Positions 1 to 8,671 of a DNA stretch of 64,000 nucleotides are shown here, one piece after another. The stretch is from NCBI RefSeq assembly GCF_009729055.1, contig NZ_CP045484.1:744001-808000 (forward strand). The letters run 5' to 3'. The translations under genes and the position numbers were made by a program. A model generated the notes under the pieces. It was not told the DNA's origin. It worked only from the letters and a program-made list of their open reading frames with translations, and did no database searches. This stretch comes from Sulfurisphaera ohwakuensis (lineage in GTDB: Archaea > Thermoproteota > Thermoprotei_A > Sulfolobales > Sulfolobaceae). Positions within the stretch are counted from its first letter, which is position 1. The number at the start of each line of letters is the position of its first letter.

Positions 1-2031
1 CTGTCCAGATATATAATAAGACATACTCGAGCTTATGCTTACAATTCCTGTAGTTCCTACATATACTTGTATTGGAATAGAAAGTGTTTCTAATGGTTTT
101 AATTCTGGAATTGTTATAATAGTATTGTTTACATAAATTTCTCCTTGAGGTGAAAGGGAAATGGTAATGTTATAAATAGGTTCGTTAAGTGTGTTCGTTA
201 TAAGTAATTTAGCGTTTTGCAATATATCAGATGTTAGAACGGTATAGTTTAATCTAAGCAAAATTGGAACTGATGGAGCATTAAGTTGACTGAAATAAAT
301 TGGTATGTTCAATTCTTCTGAATTTTGAACAAGCGAATCAAAGTATGACACACTTACTGTTAATGTATATGTACCGGGGGAAGATGAGAAGAGCTCTATT
401 GGAACTGTGTAATTTCTGTGTGGACTAATTGTATGGATTTCAAATACTGTATTATTTAAGTATATACCTTGAGAAGATAAGGATATACTCACATTATATA
501 AGGTTGTATTTAATGTGTTTTGTAGAATTAATTGTGCGCTTTGGAATTCTCCCGGTGATAAAATTGGTGGGTTTAAAGATATTAAGATTGGTACGTAATT
601 CTTACTTGCTACGTAAAATCCTAATTCTTGAGAGTATTGTGACTCTTCATATACACTATTCAAGTAGTTTAATGAAATTGTTATAGAGAGTGAATTCCCT
701 TGAAGTGTCTCTGGTACAAATAATTCAATTGGTATCGCTACACTTTGCCCGGCTTTTATTTCTGGAATTTGAGTTTTGTAACTTAGGACTGATGCTTGAG
801 GAGAAGAAACTGATAAAGTTACGTTATAAATATTTCCACTACCTTGATTAGTGAGTAAGATAGTAACGTTATTTATGCTGTTAGAGTATAAGATAGAGGT
901 TAGAGGTGTAATTTGAATTTCATTATTTCCCATGGCAATTAATGTAAATGAAGTATATTGTACTACACTAACAGTTTCTCCTTCTCCTTCAACAGCGTTC
1001 CAGATGATTTTAATGGGAAAAGTATACGATGTTAAATTAATGTTTTTAGTATTCACAGAGAAGGTTAGAGGTATAATTTCATTTGGTTGAACGCTTCCTC
1101 CATTAATAATTATCTCATCTCCTCCACTTTCATTAGTAAAACCTTGTGGTAAGGTTATAATTATTGAGTAACTGTTTATCTCAACAGGCCCGATATACTC
1201 TAGCTGAAGGTTTATTGGTACATTATCTTGATAGGAACCTATATTATCTATTACGCTTGGATTTAACAGTTTACCTTCAACGGTTTGATTACTGTTAATT
1301 GAAACACTTACATTTAAGGATTTGTATAGAGTTCCGAATACTAACGCAGTTAGCTTTAACTGATATGTTCCTACTGTCGCGTTACTATAAACATTAGCTA
1401 ATACCTGAACTGTGGTTGGTGTGGTTGTGGAAATCTCAGGAACTTTAACCTCCTTAGTCACAAATTGTATAGGGTAAGAAGAGTTTAAGAATAAAGTCAC
1501 ATCAGTTGCCGATACACTACCAGTATCATAAATTGTTATGTCAATTGGTACATCTCGTTCTCCAGGGAATAAAATACCGGATGTTTGGGCTGTAGCATAT
1601 AGGTTCACATATCCTAAAACGGGTAGTTGGGCTGAAACTACGCAATCTGGAAATACAATGCTTGAGTTATATATTGAAATGTAGAAATTATATACTCCCA
1701 GAGGTATTGAGGGAGATATATTGACCAGAAATACTAAGCTTAACTGTTGTCCGGGTTCAATTTTGCTAATTTCATAAGTTGTATTTGAAGTAAATGGTGA
1801 TATGGCTGGAAAATTATAAGGTTTAATTATAACATTATATAAGGTAAACTCTCCATTATACGTTAACGTGACTTGTGCAGGTACTAAAGTTTCTCCCGGT
1901 GCTATGTTATATGGAGGTGTAACTTCCCATTGGGCCGTAACAGAGAAGTTAGCTGAAGTAGTGGGTAAAGCTAAAGAAAGTAATGGTGAGATTAACAAGA
2001 ATAAAATTAAAAGTAACCCTAATCTATTCAT
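1..2031 (-). CDS. Exported repeat protein, COG1361/S-layer-like (3' end outside window)
   Basis: The minus frame is open from the ATG at 2031 to the window edge, giving 677 codons with no stop. The N-terminus (MNRLGLLLILFLLISPLLSLA) is a clear signal peptide. The rest is beta-rich, Ser/Thr/Asn-rich and built of repeated units that resemble NEW3/CARDB extracellular domains, with recurring stretches such as LSIPIQVYV. It is probably a cell-surface or pseudo-periplasmic protein. The start ATG overlaps the stop of the upstream ABC ATPase (ATGA, 4 bases), so the two are likely translationally coupled. In related loci such a protein sits with an FtsX/MacB-type permease, which would lie outside the window. 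The exact role is unknown. Confidence 0.75.
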   Translation of the reverse strand, partial: MNRLGLLLILFLLISPLLSLALPTTSANFSVTAQWEVTPPYNIAPGETLVPAQVTLTYNGEFTLYNVIIKPYNFPAISPFTSNTTYEISKIEPGQQLSLVFLVNISPSIPLGVYNFYISIYNSSIVFPDCVVSAQLPVLGYVNLYATAQTSGILFPGERDVPIDITIYDTGSVSATDVTLFLNSSYPIQFVTKEVKVPEISTTTPTTVQVLANVYSNATVGTYQLKLTALVFGTLYKSLNVSVSINSNQTVEGKLLNPSVIDNIGSYQDNVPINLQLEYIGPVEINSYSIIITLPQGFTNESGGDEIIINGGSVQPNEIIPLTFSVNTKNINLTSYTFPIKIIWNAVEGEGETVSVVQYTSFTLIAMGNNEIQITPLTSILYSNSINNVTILLTNQGSGNIYNVTLSVSSPQASVLSYKTQIPEIKAGQSVAIPIELFVPETLQGNSLSITISLNYLNSVYEESQYSQELGFYVASKNYVPILISLNPPILSPGEFQSAQLILQNTLNTTLYNVSISLSSQGIYLNNTVFEIHTISPHRNYTVPIELFSSSPGTYTLTVSVSYFDSLVQNSEELNIPIYFSQLNAPSVPILLRLNYTVLTSDILQNAKLLITNTLNEPIYNITISLSPQGEIYVNNTIITIPELKPLETLSIPIQVYVGTTGIVSISSSMSYYISGQ

Positions 2032-2726
2032 TTTTGAATCACCTCTTTTTCGATAAGCCCGTCTCTTATGTATACGATTCTATCTACGTACTTCATCATC
2101 ATAGGATCATGAGTTGCCATTACTATTGTAACACCTTTCTCCTCATTTAGTTTTCTGAGCAATTCAACAATTGCCTCTCCAGTTTTAGAATCGAGGTTCG
2201 CTGTAGGCTCATCCGCTATTAATATTTTGGGATCATTAGCTAAAGCTCTAGCTATAGCCACTCTTTGTTGTTGCCCAGCTGAAAGTTCATTTGGTTTTTT
2301 ATTTTTAAGTTCAAGCATTCCCGGTATCATGGATAATATTTCCTCAGCCTTTGCTTTTCTTTTACTAACTGGATATCCAGCGGCAGCTAGTGCTAGTTCA
2401 ACGTTTTCTAAAACGGTTAAGTATGAGATTAAATTGTAAGACTGAAAAACAAAACCAATATTTTTCCTTCTGAAGATAGCTCTTTTATCCTCGTCGAATT
2501 TAGTGACATCTTTTTTATCTATTATGATCTTTCCTTCTGTAGGCGAATCTAATAATCCTATCATATCTAGTAGTGTTGTTTTACCGGATCCAGAAGGTCC
2601 GGCTATACCCAAAAATTCTCCATTATAAATCTTTAGATTAATACCACGTAAGGCTGGAAACTCTACGTTTTTTATTTTATAAATTTTCTTTAGGTTCTCA
2701 ATTATTATTAATTCATCTTTACTCAT
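2028..2726 (-). CDS. ABC transporter ATPase, MacB/LolD type
   Basis: A 232-residue nucleotide-binding subunit that hydrolyses ATP to power a membrane partner. Walker A is GPSGSGKTT at residues 43-51, the signature is LSAGQQQRVAIARA, and Walker B is ILIADEPTANLD followed by the H-loop ATHD. Length and motifs fit the MacB/LolD/FtsE class, which works with FtsX-type permeases on exporters or envelope proteins. Its stop overlaps the start of the exported repeat protein, so the operon continues to the left. A TATA box at 2752-2760 lies about 26 bases before the ATG, implying a leaderless mRNA. The substrate cannot be told from sequence. Confidence 0.9.
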   Translation of the reverse strand: MSKDELIIIENLKKIYKIKNVEFPALRGINLKIYNGEFLGIAGPSGSGKTTLLDMIGLLDSPTEGKIIIDKKDVTKFDEDKRAIFRRKNIGFVFQSYNLISYLTVLENVELALAAAGYPVSKRKAKAEEILSMIPGMLELKNKKPNELSAGQQQRVAIARALANDPKILIADEPTANLDSKTGEAIVELLRKLNEEKGVTIVMATHDPMMMKYVDRIVYIRDGLIEKEVIQK

Positions 2727-2751
2727 ATCTATCTAATAGATATATCTTTTC

Positions 2752-2809
2752 TTTATAAACTTATTGATAATAGTTTCGATATCTATATATTATGATATCA
2801 GTTTCGATA
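2752..2809 (-). promoter_or_regulatory. Promoter and putative operator of the ABC operon
   Basis: On the minus strand GTTTATAAAG (2751-2760) is a good TATA box for the ATPase gene. Upstream of it the + strand holds AGTTTCGATA twice (2772-2781 and 2800-2809), 28 bases apart, each next to a GATATC or similar motif. A 10-base repeat spaced nearly three helical turns apart and just upstream of TATA suggests a regulator or activator site. The regulator is not identified. Confidence 0.45.
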
Positions 2810-2833
2810 ACAGATATAGTTTAGAAAAATTTA

Positions 2834-3913
2834 TTATATTTTTACATCCTTGAAAAAATAATAAAATAACAAAGTTGCTATTAAATAAAGAGTTCCAGTT
2901 ATAAAGAAAGGTACGGAGAGGTTGCCTAATTCAAATAAGTAACCAGTAAAACTAGGTCCTACTGAACGAGGAATAGCATCTAATAGTTGTAACATACTAT
3001 TAACCCTACCTCTTTCTTCTTCTCTAACAGCTTTCATGACGAAGGCACTCATTAATGGTGAACTTAAATTCATCATTGTGTTTCTTAATACGTAGAGTGA
3101 TCCAGCAATTAGAATGTCTGAAGAGAAAGGTATCAGAAATAAAATGAATATGGCTATTAAGTGAGTGATGAAAATTGCCCTTATTCTCCCCATCAGTCTA
3201 CCTAGATATGGGGAGAAAAGAAGACCTATTGCTAATGAGAATTCTGAGAGAGCATATATTGGAGAAAGAGAAGATGCTGAAACCCCAAACTTTAAATTAA
3301 ACCATAAGGACATCATAGGTAATAGAATTCCTGCCCCTAACCCTATTATCGCTTCAGTTGATAGTTTTCCAAGAAATTTAAATGAAGAAATCTTTAATGA
3401 AATAATTCTGGTCCCTTTGTAATTTTCTCTCACTGGGATTAACATAAGTGTTGTTGTTACCATAATTATAAAGTCAGAAATAATTATTTCCCTATAATTT
3501 AAAACAACGGGAAGCAATGATCCAATAATAGAAAAAAGAGTATTAAGAGATGTTCTATATGCCATATCTTTATCGAGGTCTTTTGATTTTTCAGCAATTA
3601 TTGAAGCAATTAATCCATAACCTTGATTTGTAAAGAGATACGCAAAAGGAGTAAAGAGGAGAAGAAAGTAAGAGAGTGTGCTTAACCCCCTAGAAACAAA
3701 GAAGAACTTTTTCCTTCCGTATGCATCACCGAGAACTCCCCATAATAAGGATAAAAAGGTGCTAATAATAATTGAGCCACTTAATATTTCACCAATTAAT
3801 AATGGTGATAAGCCGAGGGATTTGAAGTACAATGCAATTATTATTGTATTCGCTCCCCATATAACACCATTAAGTGAGGAAGATAAAATTAATAAAAAAT
3901 TCTCTTTATCCAT
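2834..3913 (-). CDS. MFS transporter
   Basis: A 359-residue polytopic membrane protein with about 10-12 hydrophobic helices. The first half carries the typical loop 2-3 motif region (LWGVLGDAYGRKKFFF), the mark of major facilitator carriers; the second half shows a related loop (LGRLMGRIRAIF). The protein is slightly shorter than the usual 380-420 residues. Substrate unknown; drug or small-metabolite export is possible. It lies upstream of the ABC operon on the same strand but about 107 bases and a separate promoter lie between them. The next gene upstream, the kinase, ends 40 bases away. Confidence 0.85.
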   Translation of the reverse strand: MDKENFLLILSSSLNGVIWGANTIIIALYFKSLGLSPLLIGEILSGSIIISTFLSLLWGVLGDAYGRKKFFFVSRGLSTLSYFLLLFTPFAYLFTNQGYGLIASIIAEKSKDLDKDMAYRTSLNTLFSIIGSLLPVVLNYREIIISDFIIMVTTTLMLIPVRENYKGTRIISLKISSFKFLGKLSTEAIIGLGAGILLPMMSLWFNLKFGVSASSLSPIYALSEFSLAIGLLFSPYLGRLMGRIRAIFITHLIAIFILFLIPFSSDILIAGSLYVLRNTMMNLSSPLMSAFVMKAVREEERGRVNSMLQLLDAIPRSVGPSFTGYLFELGNLSVPFFITGTLYLIATLLFYYFFKDVKI

Positions 3914-3953
3914 GTTCTCCTTTCTAATTAGAGCCTTAAAAGTTCAATGTATA

Positions 3954-5843
3954 CTAGGTGAGTTTTTTAATTACTTCCTCCATACTATTTATTTTTCCTT
4001 TTATGCAACCTTTAACGATCTCTTCTAAGGGTGATGGTACATCAGAAGGCAAATCTATGTTCCAATTCTCTAAAACTTTCTTTGCCTCATCAATTTTTAA
4101 CAGTGAGTCCTTTAACCTATTATTATTATATAACTCAATTGCCTCATCAATTAGTTTTGCTGTAGGACTTACTTTACCTCCTGTAAGTAAATGATATGCA
4201 AGTATTCCAAAGGAGAAAATATCCATATCAGTTGTTGCCCCTAAACCTAAAATTGCATTTTCTATCTGTTTAGGTGAACTATATTCTGGGGTAATTTGCA
4301 TAATTTTTCCACCAATTTTTGTTGTTGAACCCAAATCACCCAATTTTACTATTTGTGGTTTCATTGAAAGGAAAGATAGAATATCAGAAATATTGTTAGG
4401 TAATTTTTCAGAAAAGAATATGTTCTGTGGTTTTATATCTAGGTGTACATATCCAGATTTATGGATATGAGATAATGCTAAGGAAACTCTAAGAAGGATA
4501 ATTCTAACTAAATCATACCACTTTTTATCAGTGTAATAAAACTTCAAAAGATCTTTAACCGTACCACCTTCCATAAATTCCATAACAATAGAAGGTGGAT
4601 ATCGTAAATACGTTTCACCGTCTCCACGCATTATGCTTCCTATTTGATTAATATCTATAAAAATACCGAATAATTTAACTAAACCCTCATGGTTACTAAG
4701 TTCAATAAGGCTGTTTGACTCTTTAAATAAATCGATGAAGTCCCTAAGGGCTACCGTTTGGGATTTTGCTGGCTGTACTTTTAGAACTTTTATTGCATAA
4801 AACTTGTTATCTTTTTCTCCCTTTAAAACGTAGCTACCGCCTCCTTCACCTATAATTTCTGAAATTTTATAACCGTATACGTTCTCTCCAATCCAATTCA
4901 TAGGATCCCAGTTGTAAACGTCAAATTGACTTTTTTTCCTCATTAATCTAGGTTCAAATTCTATTTCCACTCTTTGTCCTCTACTTGCCATCCCAGATTT
5001 AACCTTTGGTTCAAACAGTAGATCACCAATGACTATATCTTCTGCAATCCAATTTACACTAACTGTTGAGGGGAAAATTGTTACCTCTTTTCCAGAGTAT
5101 TTCTTACCGTCTACTCTCAGTACAATATCAGTTGGTATGTTTCTTCCAACAAAAGTAATTATGCATTCCGGGTATTTAATAGGGTCTATAGACGTTACCT
5201 TAGAAAATTTTATGTTTATTATATCACCACCTACAGACTCACCTACATATCTATCTGGGACGTAGTATTGGTTTCCAACCTTTATTGGGCAAATTATCCA
5301 TGTTCCCTTATCTGCAATAATCTCTGTATACTCCCCGCTTACAGGATATGTGCCGTTATTAAATGTCAGATACCAAGTAGTACCGCTGGGAAGTCCTTGG
5401 ACTTTAAATGTGATAACATTATAATCTAAACCTTTCAAGGCTCTTATACATAGAAAACCAATATAAGCTGAAGTTGTTGCTAAAGGAATTAAAAGGAATG
5501 AATTTAATGGCACTCTAACTATTTCGTAACCTAAGAAGGTTAACAGAAATACAAGATCAGTAATTGAAACTATAAGAGTACCTACGAAGAAATTAAACAA
5601 CACTACGAATGATAGCAGTAACACCACTGGGTACTCTATCGCTGGAAACTCTAAAATGCTAGATAGAAAGGCTAATACAAGGGCAATTTTAAGATATTTT
5701 CTATTAGTAGAGGAAAGAATTGAGAAAGGGATTGAGATTAATCCGAGCAATTCTTTATGGAAACCTATGCTAAAGATGAGAATGAGAAAGAGGTTCGCTA
5801 TTGAAGAATAAAAAAGCTTCTTGTTAATTATTTTCATTTGCAT
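3954..5843 (-). CDS. Membrane-anchored Ser/Thr protein kinase, Sulfolobales type
   Basis: About 630 residues. The first 150 contain four or more membrane helices, then a beta-rich middle region (roughly 150-320), then a eukaryotic-type kinase domain from about 335. Visible kinase motifs are the glycine loop GEGGGSYVL, the ATP lysine in YAIKVLK, the catalytic loop HLDIKPQN (HLD in place of HRD), LGDLGS in place of DFG, and MDIFSFG for the F-helix. All key catalytic residues are present, so the kinase is probably active. The ATG at 5843 is preferred; GTG at 5846 and ATG at 5837 are in frame. It is probably expressed from a TATA box near 5915-5922, giving an unusual structured leader of about 50 bases. 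Targets unknown. Confidence 0.88.
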   Translation of the reverse strand: MQMKIINKKLFYSSIANLFLILIFSIGFHKELLGLISIPFSILSSTNRKYLKIALVLAFLSSILEFPAIEYPVVLLLSFVVLFNFFVGTLIVSITDLVFLLTFLGYEIVRVPLNSFLLIPLATTSAYIGFLCIRALKGLDYNVITFKVQGLPSGTTWYLTFNNGTYPVSGEYTEIIADKGTWIICPIKVGNQYYVPDRYVGESVGGDIINIKFSKVTSIDPIKYPECIITFVGRNIPTDIVLRVDGKKYSGKEVTIFPSTVSVNWIAEDIVIGDLLFEPKVKSGMASRGQRVEIEFEPRLMRKKSQFDVYNWDPMNWIGENVYGYKISEIIGEGGGSYVLKGEKDNKFYAIKVLKVQPAKSQTVALRDFIDLFKESNSLIELSNHEGLVKLFGIFIDINQIGSIMRGDGETYLRYPPSIVMEFMEGGTVKDLLKFYYTDKKWYDLVRIILLRVSLALSHIHKSGYVHLDIKPQNIFFSEKLPNNISDILSFLSMKPQIVKLGDLGSTTKIGGKIMQITPEYSSPKQIENAILGLGATTDMDIFSFGILAYHLLTGGKVSPTAKLIDEAIELYNNNRLKDSLLKIDEAKKVLENWNIDLPSDVPSPLEEIVKGCIKGKINSMEEVIKKLT

Positions 5844-5893
5844 CACACATCAGTGCCGGTGGTCGTCAATCACCGTTCAGCATCCCAGCGCCT
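5844..5893 (-). ncRNA. GC-rich structured leader or small RNA upstream of the kinase gene
   Basis: This stretch of about 50 bases is far richer in GC than the surrounding AT-rich DNA, which in hyperthermophiles often marks a structured RNA. On the minus strand it holds a CGGTG/CACCG hairpin, a near C'-box GTGATTGA, a 12-base segment, and a perfect D box CTGA, but no convincing C box. A TATA box (ATTTAAAT, 5915-5922) would start a transcript near 5892. It may be a 5' leader element of the kinase mRNA or an imperfect C/D box sRNA. It also contains a tiny ORF (MLNGD). Confidence 0.35.
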
Positions 5894-5917
5894 AAGTGTA
5901 AATTGTATTAATAATAT

Positions 5918-6562
5918 TTAAATGTAGAGGAACCAACCAGCGTTTAAATCAAATAAAACCCCATAATCCTTTTTTATTTCTTCTTCAACTCTTTTTATAT
6001 TTTCTTTATTTCCGTCGATACTCAATCCTACGAGAATTCCATTTTCTCTAACTGGATGAAATGTACAGCCATTTTCTTCTAGTTTAGCTAGATAAACTGC
6101 TAAAACCCATGTTTGCAAATGTATAAAATCATTTCTTTTAAGTCTTAGATAATGTGTTTGGTTTAACAATTTTAATGTCTTTACGTTAATATCATATATT
6201 CTATTCTCATAATCATAATACTCGTCAAATGGGAACCTACTGATCATCTTCTTTACATATTCCCAATCCTTTTCTTCTTTCATATACGTTTCTCTTTTTT
6301 CCAAACCAATACCATATAAAAGCAGAGCTAAAGAGATTGTGGGAGCCAAAGAACCATAATTCCTTTTATATTTATTAACAAGCATGTATATCACCTCTTT
6401 ATCAAAAGAAAAATAATCGGTAATTCTAATCCAATCACCGTCAATATTATCAATCTTCCTCTCTTCTATCAGCTTTCTAATTTCAAGGTTTTCAACGTCT
6501 CTTTTTAGCAAACTTTTATTAATTTGCATATTCATATTATTGTATTCATAATATATATTCAT
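5918..6562 (-). CDS. Hypothetical protein
   Basis: A 214-residue soluble protein rich in charged and aromatic residues, with no signal peptide, membrane helix or metal motif that I can recognise. The middle section (YKRNYGSLAPTISLALLLYG) is helical and the C-terminal 50 residues alternate beta and helix (GILVGLSIDGNKENIKRVEEEI). It lies just upstream of the kinase on the same strand, and its 3' end contains the kinase TATA box, so the two are probably transcribed separately. Function unknown. Confidence 0.6.
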   Translation of the reverse strand: MNIYYEYNNMNMQINKSLLKRDVENLEIRKLIEERKIDNIDGDWIRITDYFSFDKEVIYMLVNKYKRNYGSLAPTISLALLLYGIGLEKRETYMKEEKDWEYVKKMISRFPFDEYYDYENRIYDINVKTLKLLNQTHYLRLKRNDFIHLQTWVLAVYLAKLEENGCTFHPVRENGILVGLSIDGNKENIKRVEEEIKKDYGVLFDLNAGWFLYI

Positions 6563-6653
6563 TACTAATCTTGTCTACATTTGCTTTCCTAGGAGAAAGT
6601 AAAAAAGGAAGAAAGAAGAAATTTAATTAAATCCTTTTAAAAATAGAAAATTA

Positions 6654-7073
6654 TTAGTACTCATGATTCATTAATAGATCCTTGTTATATGTTATTCCGA
6701 GTTTAGTTGCAACTTTTATTTGATTTCTTGAAAACGTTAATAGCTCTGCATTATGAGACAAAGCTAAGGCTAAAAATAATCCATCGTAAAGCGATATGTT
6801 ATACTCATTAGAAATTTCGAAACCTTCTTTTAAGTAGTTATACGAACTATAAACTTTCATAGATTTCATAAGTTCGTTTACTGCGTCATATAATATCTTA
6901 CTTTTCTCCTTATCTATTATTTTCTTCTTTTTAGCTGATGATATCACGTTTAGGACCTCATAGTAAGAAATATCTAAAGTAATTCCGTTAGGAATATATT
7001 CAATTATTTTATCCCAATTTTCACCTTTCATTACAACTACAGATATTACACTTGTATCAATTACCTTCTCTAT
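6654..7073 (-). CDS. vapC: VapC-type PIN-domain toxin with apparent non-AUG start
   Basis: The PIN domain of VapC toxins is an RNase that cuts tRNA or mRNA with acidic residues and Mg. The first ATG in frame (7031) would give only 125 residues and would miss the hallmark first aspartate. Upstream of it the frame reads IEKVIDTSVISVVV, a classic PIN start, but the only initiation options are ATA (7073) or ATT (7061), because a TGA lies at 7082. The later acidic sites (DISYYEVLNVI, LYDGLFLALA) are present. It overlaps the 3' end of vapB by 17 bases if ATA is used, the usual toxin/antitoxin layout. Confidence 0.75.
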   Translation of the reverse strand: MEKVIDTSVISVVVMKGENWDKIIEYIPNGITLDISYYEVLNVISSAKKKKIIDKEKSKILYDAVNELMKSMKVYSSYNYLKEGFEISNEYNISLYDGLFLALALSHNAELLTFSRNQIKVATKLGITYNKDLLMNHEY

Positions 7074-7263
7074 GTTTCCTCACCTCTTTTATAGCAAAAC
7101 CGTTAGTTGAAAGATCTATGGAACTTAGTAACTCTTTTGCCTTTTTAGCGTGATTTTCTCTTTCTAATTCTTCAACCTTCTTTTCTATGAAATCTTTGAT
7201 TAACTGGTCCCAATCAACCTCGTATTTTTCCATCTTCTCCTTAAGCTCTTTAGGTAACCTCAC
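7057..7263 (-). CDS. vapB: VapB-type antitoxin
   Basis: A 68-residue charged protein starting at GTG 7263 (an in-frame stop lies two codons upstream). The N-terminus MRLPKELKEKMEKY is the short beta strand and first helix of an archaeal VapB DNA-binding domain, and the C-terminal half (LLSSIDLSTNGFAIKEVRKHREGN) is the flexible region that normally wraps the toxin. It precedes and overlaps the PIN toxin gene, so the pair forms a type II toxin-antitoxin module and VapB probably represses its own promoter. Confidence 0.85.
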   Translation of the reverse strand: MRLPKELKEKMEKYEVDWDQLIKDFIEKKVEELERENHAKKAKELLSSIDLSTNGFAIKEVRKHREGN

Positions 7264-7578
7264 ATGCTATTTTCTCTGCTATTTATTATTAGTTTTAAGT
7301 AGAATAAAGATAGTATTAGCATATCTTAAAATATTAGCTTAATACTCCTTCACGGAGGATCTCAATAATTGAAAAAGTAATAGGTTAATACACATTAACT
7401 GAATGCAGTTGATTTACCTTATTTAAAGAGAGAATAAATGAACTAAAACTTTAAGTTCACGTAGAGCACAAAGTTAAAACTAATTTTTTAAAGAGGTAAA
7501 AGAAATCTAAATATTCAAAAAGAAAGAATCAGCTTAAATATGAATAACTTAAATATGAATAAAAGGATAACATACTTT
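7264..7578. other. Intergenic, AT-rich
   Basis: No gene, RNA or repeat recognised. It contains the vapBC promoter region at its left end and decayed-looking AT-rich sequence upstream of the PaREP1 pseudogene. Confidence 0.5.
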
Positions 7579-8325
7579 ATGAGGAGAGGGTATAGTACCT
7601 CAGGTTAAGAATCTTCAGAGTTATATTAATTTTAAGCTTGAATAGGCAATTGTTGAACTTAATCTGGCAATAGAGTTACTCAAAAAGGGGCTGAATCCTT
7701 TTTCACGTTAATAAAAATCTTTTTATATTTGATAATGTTAAAATTTTTCCGATAAAGATGATCTCTCACACCGATGTGGGCTATGCCCAAAAGGGTGAGA
7801 GGGATTACAGAGATGTGAGCCCCGTGCCGTTGGGCTCAAAGGAGTCCCATGACCCACAGTGGTTGAGGGCTAAGTCCCTACACTCTCTCATTGAACATAA
7901 AATGAGTGAAATGAAAGTGTAGGGACAAACGGGTACAGTAGGAATGCATCTCAAAAGGCATTTATGGCGTGGAAAGCAATAGTTAGCGTTTTAGTTTCGA
8001 TAAATTTAGATAAAATGCCTAAGGATGAAAGGGAGAGGGAGTGGTATTATAAAGCCGGTTTTTAGCCCCTACTACTGGACTTAATGGAATAGCTAGAAGA
8101 TTGGAGGAACTAGGTTATGCAGATATTATAGGAATAAATTCTCTAGCACTAAAGCTTCATGTATATGCATATAACGGAATATACAAAGGGGCTAGCGATT
8201 ATGCAGATAGGAAAGATGCAATAGAGGACTTAAAAATCTTAATAAGAAAAATGATTAAAATGTTGGCAAGCCTAGGGAAAGATAAAGAAGCTAAAGATAT
8301 TTTAGATAGGTTGAATGAGGTATAA
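7579..8325 (+). pseudogene. PaREP1-family gene, broken by insertion, stop and frameshift
   Basis: Three pieces of one PaREP1 protein are visible. The first (from about 7598) reads PQVKNLQSYINFKLE, then a TAG, then AIVELNLAIELLKKGL. The second (7940-8063) reads RNASQKAFMAWKAIVSVLVSINLDKM and ends at a TAG after KAGF. The third, shifted by one base at a T-run near 8056-8060, reads LAPTTGLNGIARRLEELGYADIIGINSLALKLHVYAYNG and runs to 8325. PaREP1 proteins resemble HEPN-like helical bundles and are multicopy in crenarchaea. Between pieces one and two lies about 246 bases of hairpin-rich foreign DNA. The 74-residue ORF at 8101-8325 is therefore a fragment and not a gene. Confidence 0.75.
7694..7939 (+). 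mobile_element. Hairpin-rich insertion in the PaREP1 gene (IS200/IS605- or MITE-like)
   Basis: Host reading frame stops near 7693 and resumes at 7940. The inserted DNA is GC-rich in its centre and has three stem-loops: CTCTCAC/GTGAGAG (7763-7769 with 7795-7801, with an inner GGGC/GCCC), TGAGCCC/GGGCTCA (7816-7822 with 7832-7838), and an 11-bp perfect stem GTCCCTACACT/AGTGTAGGGAC (7874-7884 with 7916-7926). Such structure resembles the 3' end and guide-RNA region of TnpB-type elements, but no transposase is left. No clear target duplication is seen. Confidence 0.5.
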
Positions 8326-8338
8326 CATCGTCTCGAGG

Positions 8339-8671
8339 TTAAAACTCCTCATAAACGTCTATAAACCTCTTATACCACTCATTATAAATTTTTGGAGTAA
8401 CTATGTGAAGCTCCAAAGGGTCACTAAACCCTAATCTATTATGGATTTTCACAGCTATTTCGGCCCTCTTCCATACGTCATCGGCAAGTTCAGTAATTAT
8501 TAGAACATCTATATCACTATCTACTCTGTACTTGCCTCTTGCTACAGACCCAAAAAGAATAACTCTACAATTCTTATCTATCTCCTCGACACATATTCGC
8601 TTTATTTCTTTAACATACTCTCTAGCATGAGCTAATATCTCCTTTCTTCTACTCCACCACTCCGAGCTCAT
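8339..8671 (-). CDS. Minimal nucleotidyltransferase (MNT), HEPN partner
   Basis: A 110-residue protein with the nucleotidyltransferase signature GSVARGKYRVDSDIDVLI (GSxAxGx10DxD) near residues 41-58. MNT proteins transfer nucleotides to their HEPN partners and act as antitoxins in HEPN/MNT modules. Its start lies inside the 3' end of the HEPN gene (23-base overlap), so the two are co-transcribed. The transcript converges on the PaREP1 pseudogene with 13 bases between the stop codons. Confidence 0.85.
   Translation of the reverse strand: MSSEWWSRRKEILAHAREYVKEIKRICVEEIDKNCRVILFGSVARGKYRVDSDIDVLIITELADDVWKRAEIAVKIHNRLGFSDPLELHIVTPKIYNEWYKRFIDVYEEF

Noticed and set aside
429-686. Plus-strand 85-residue ORF
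   Set aside because: Shadow of the long exported protein reading frame on the minus strand; its composition is that of an antisense frame.
8101-8325. 74-residue plus-strand ORF as an independent gene
   Set aside because: It is the third piece of the broken PaREP1 gene, joined to the earlier pieces by a one-base slip.
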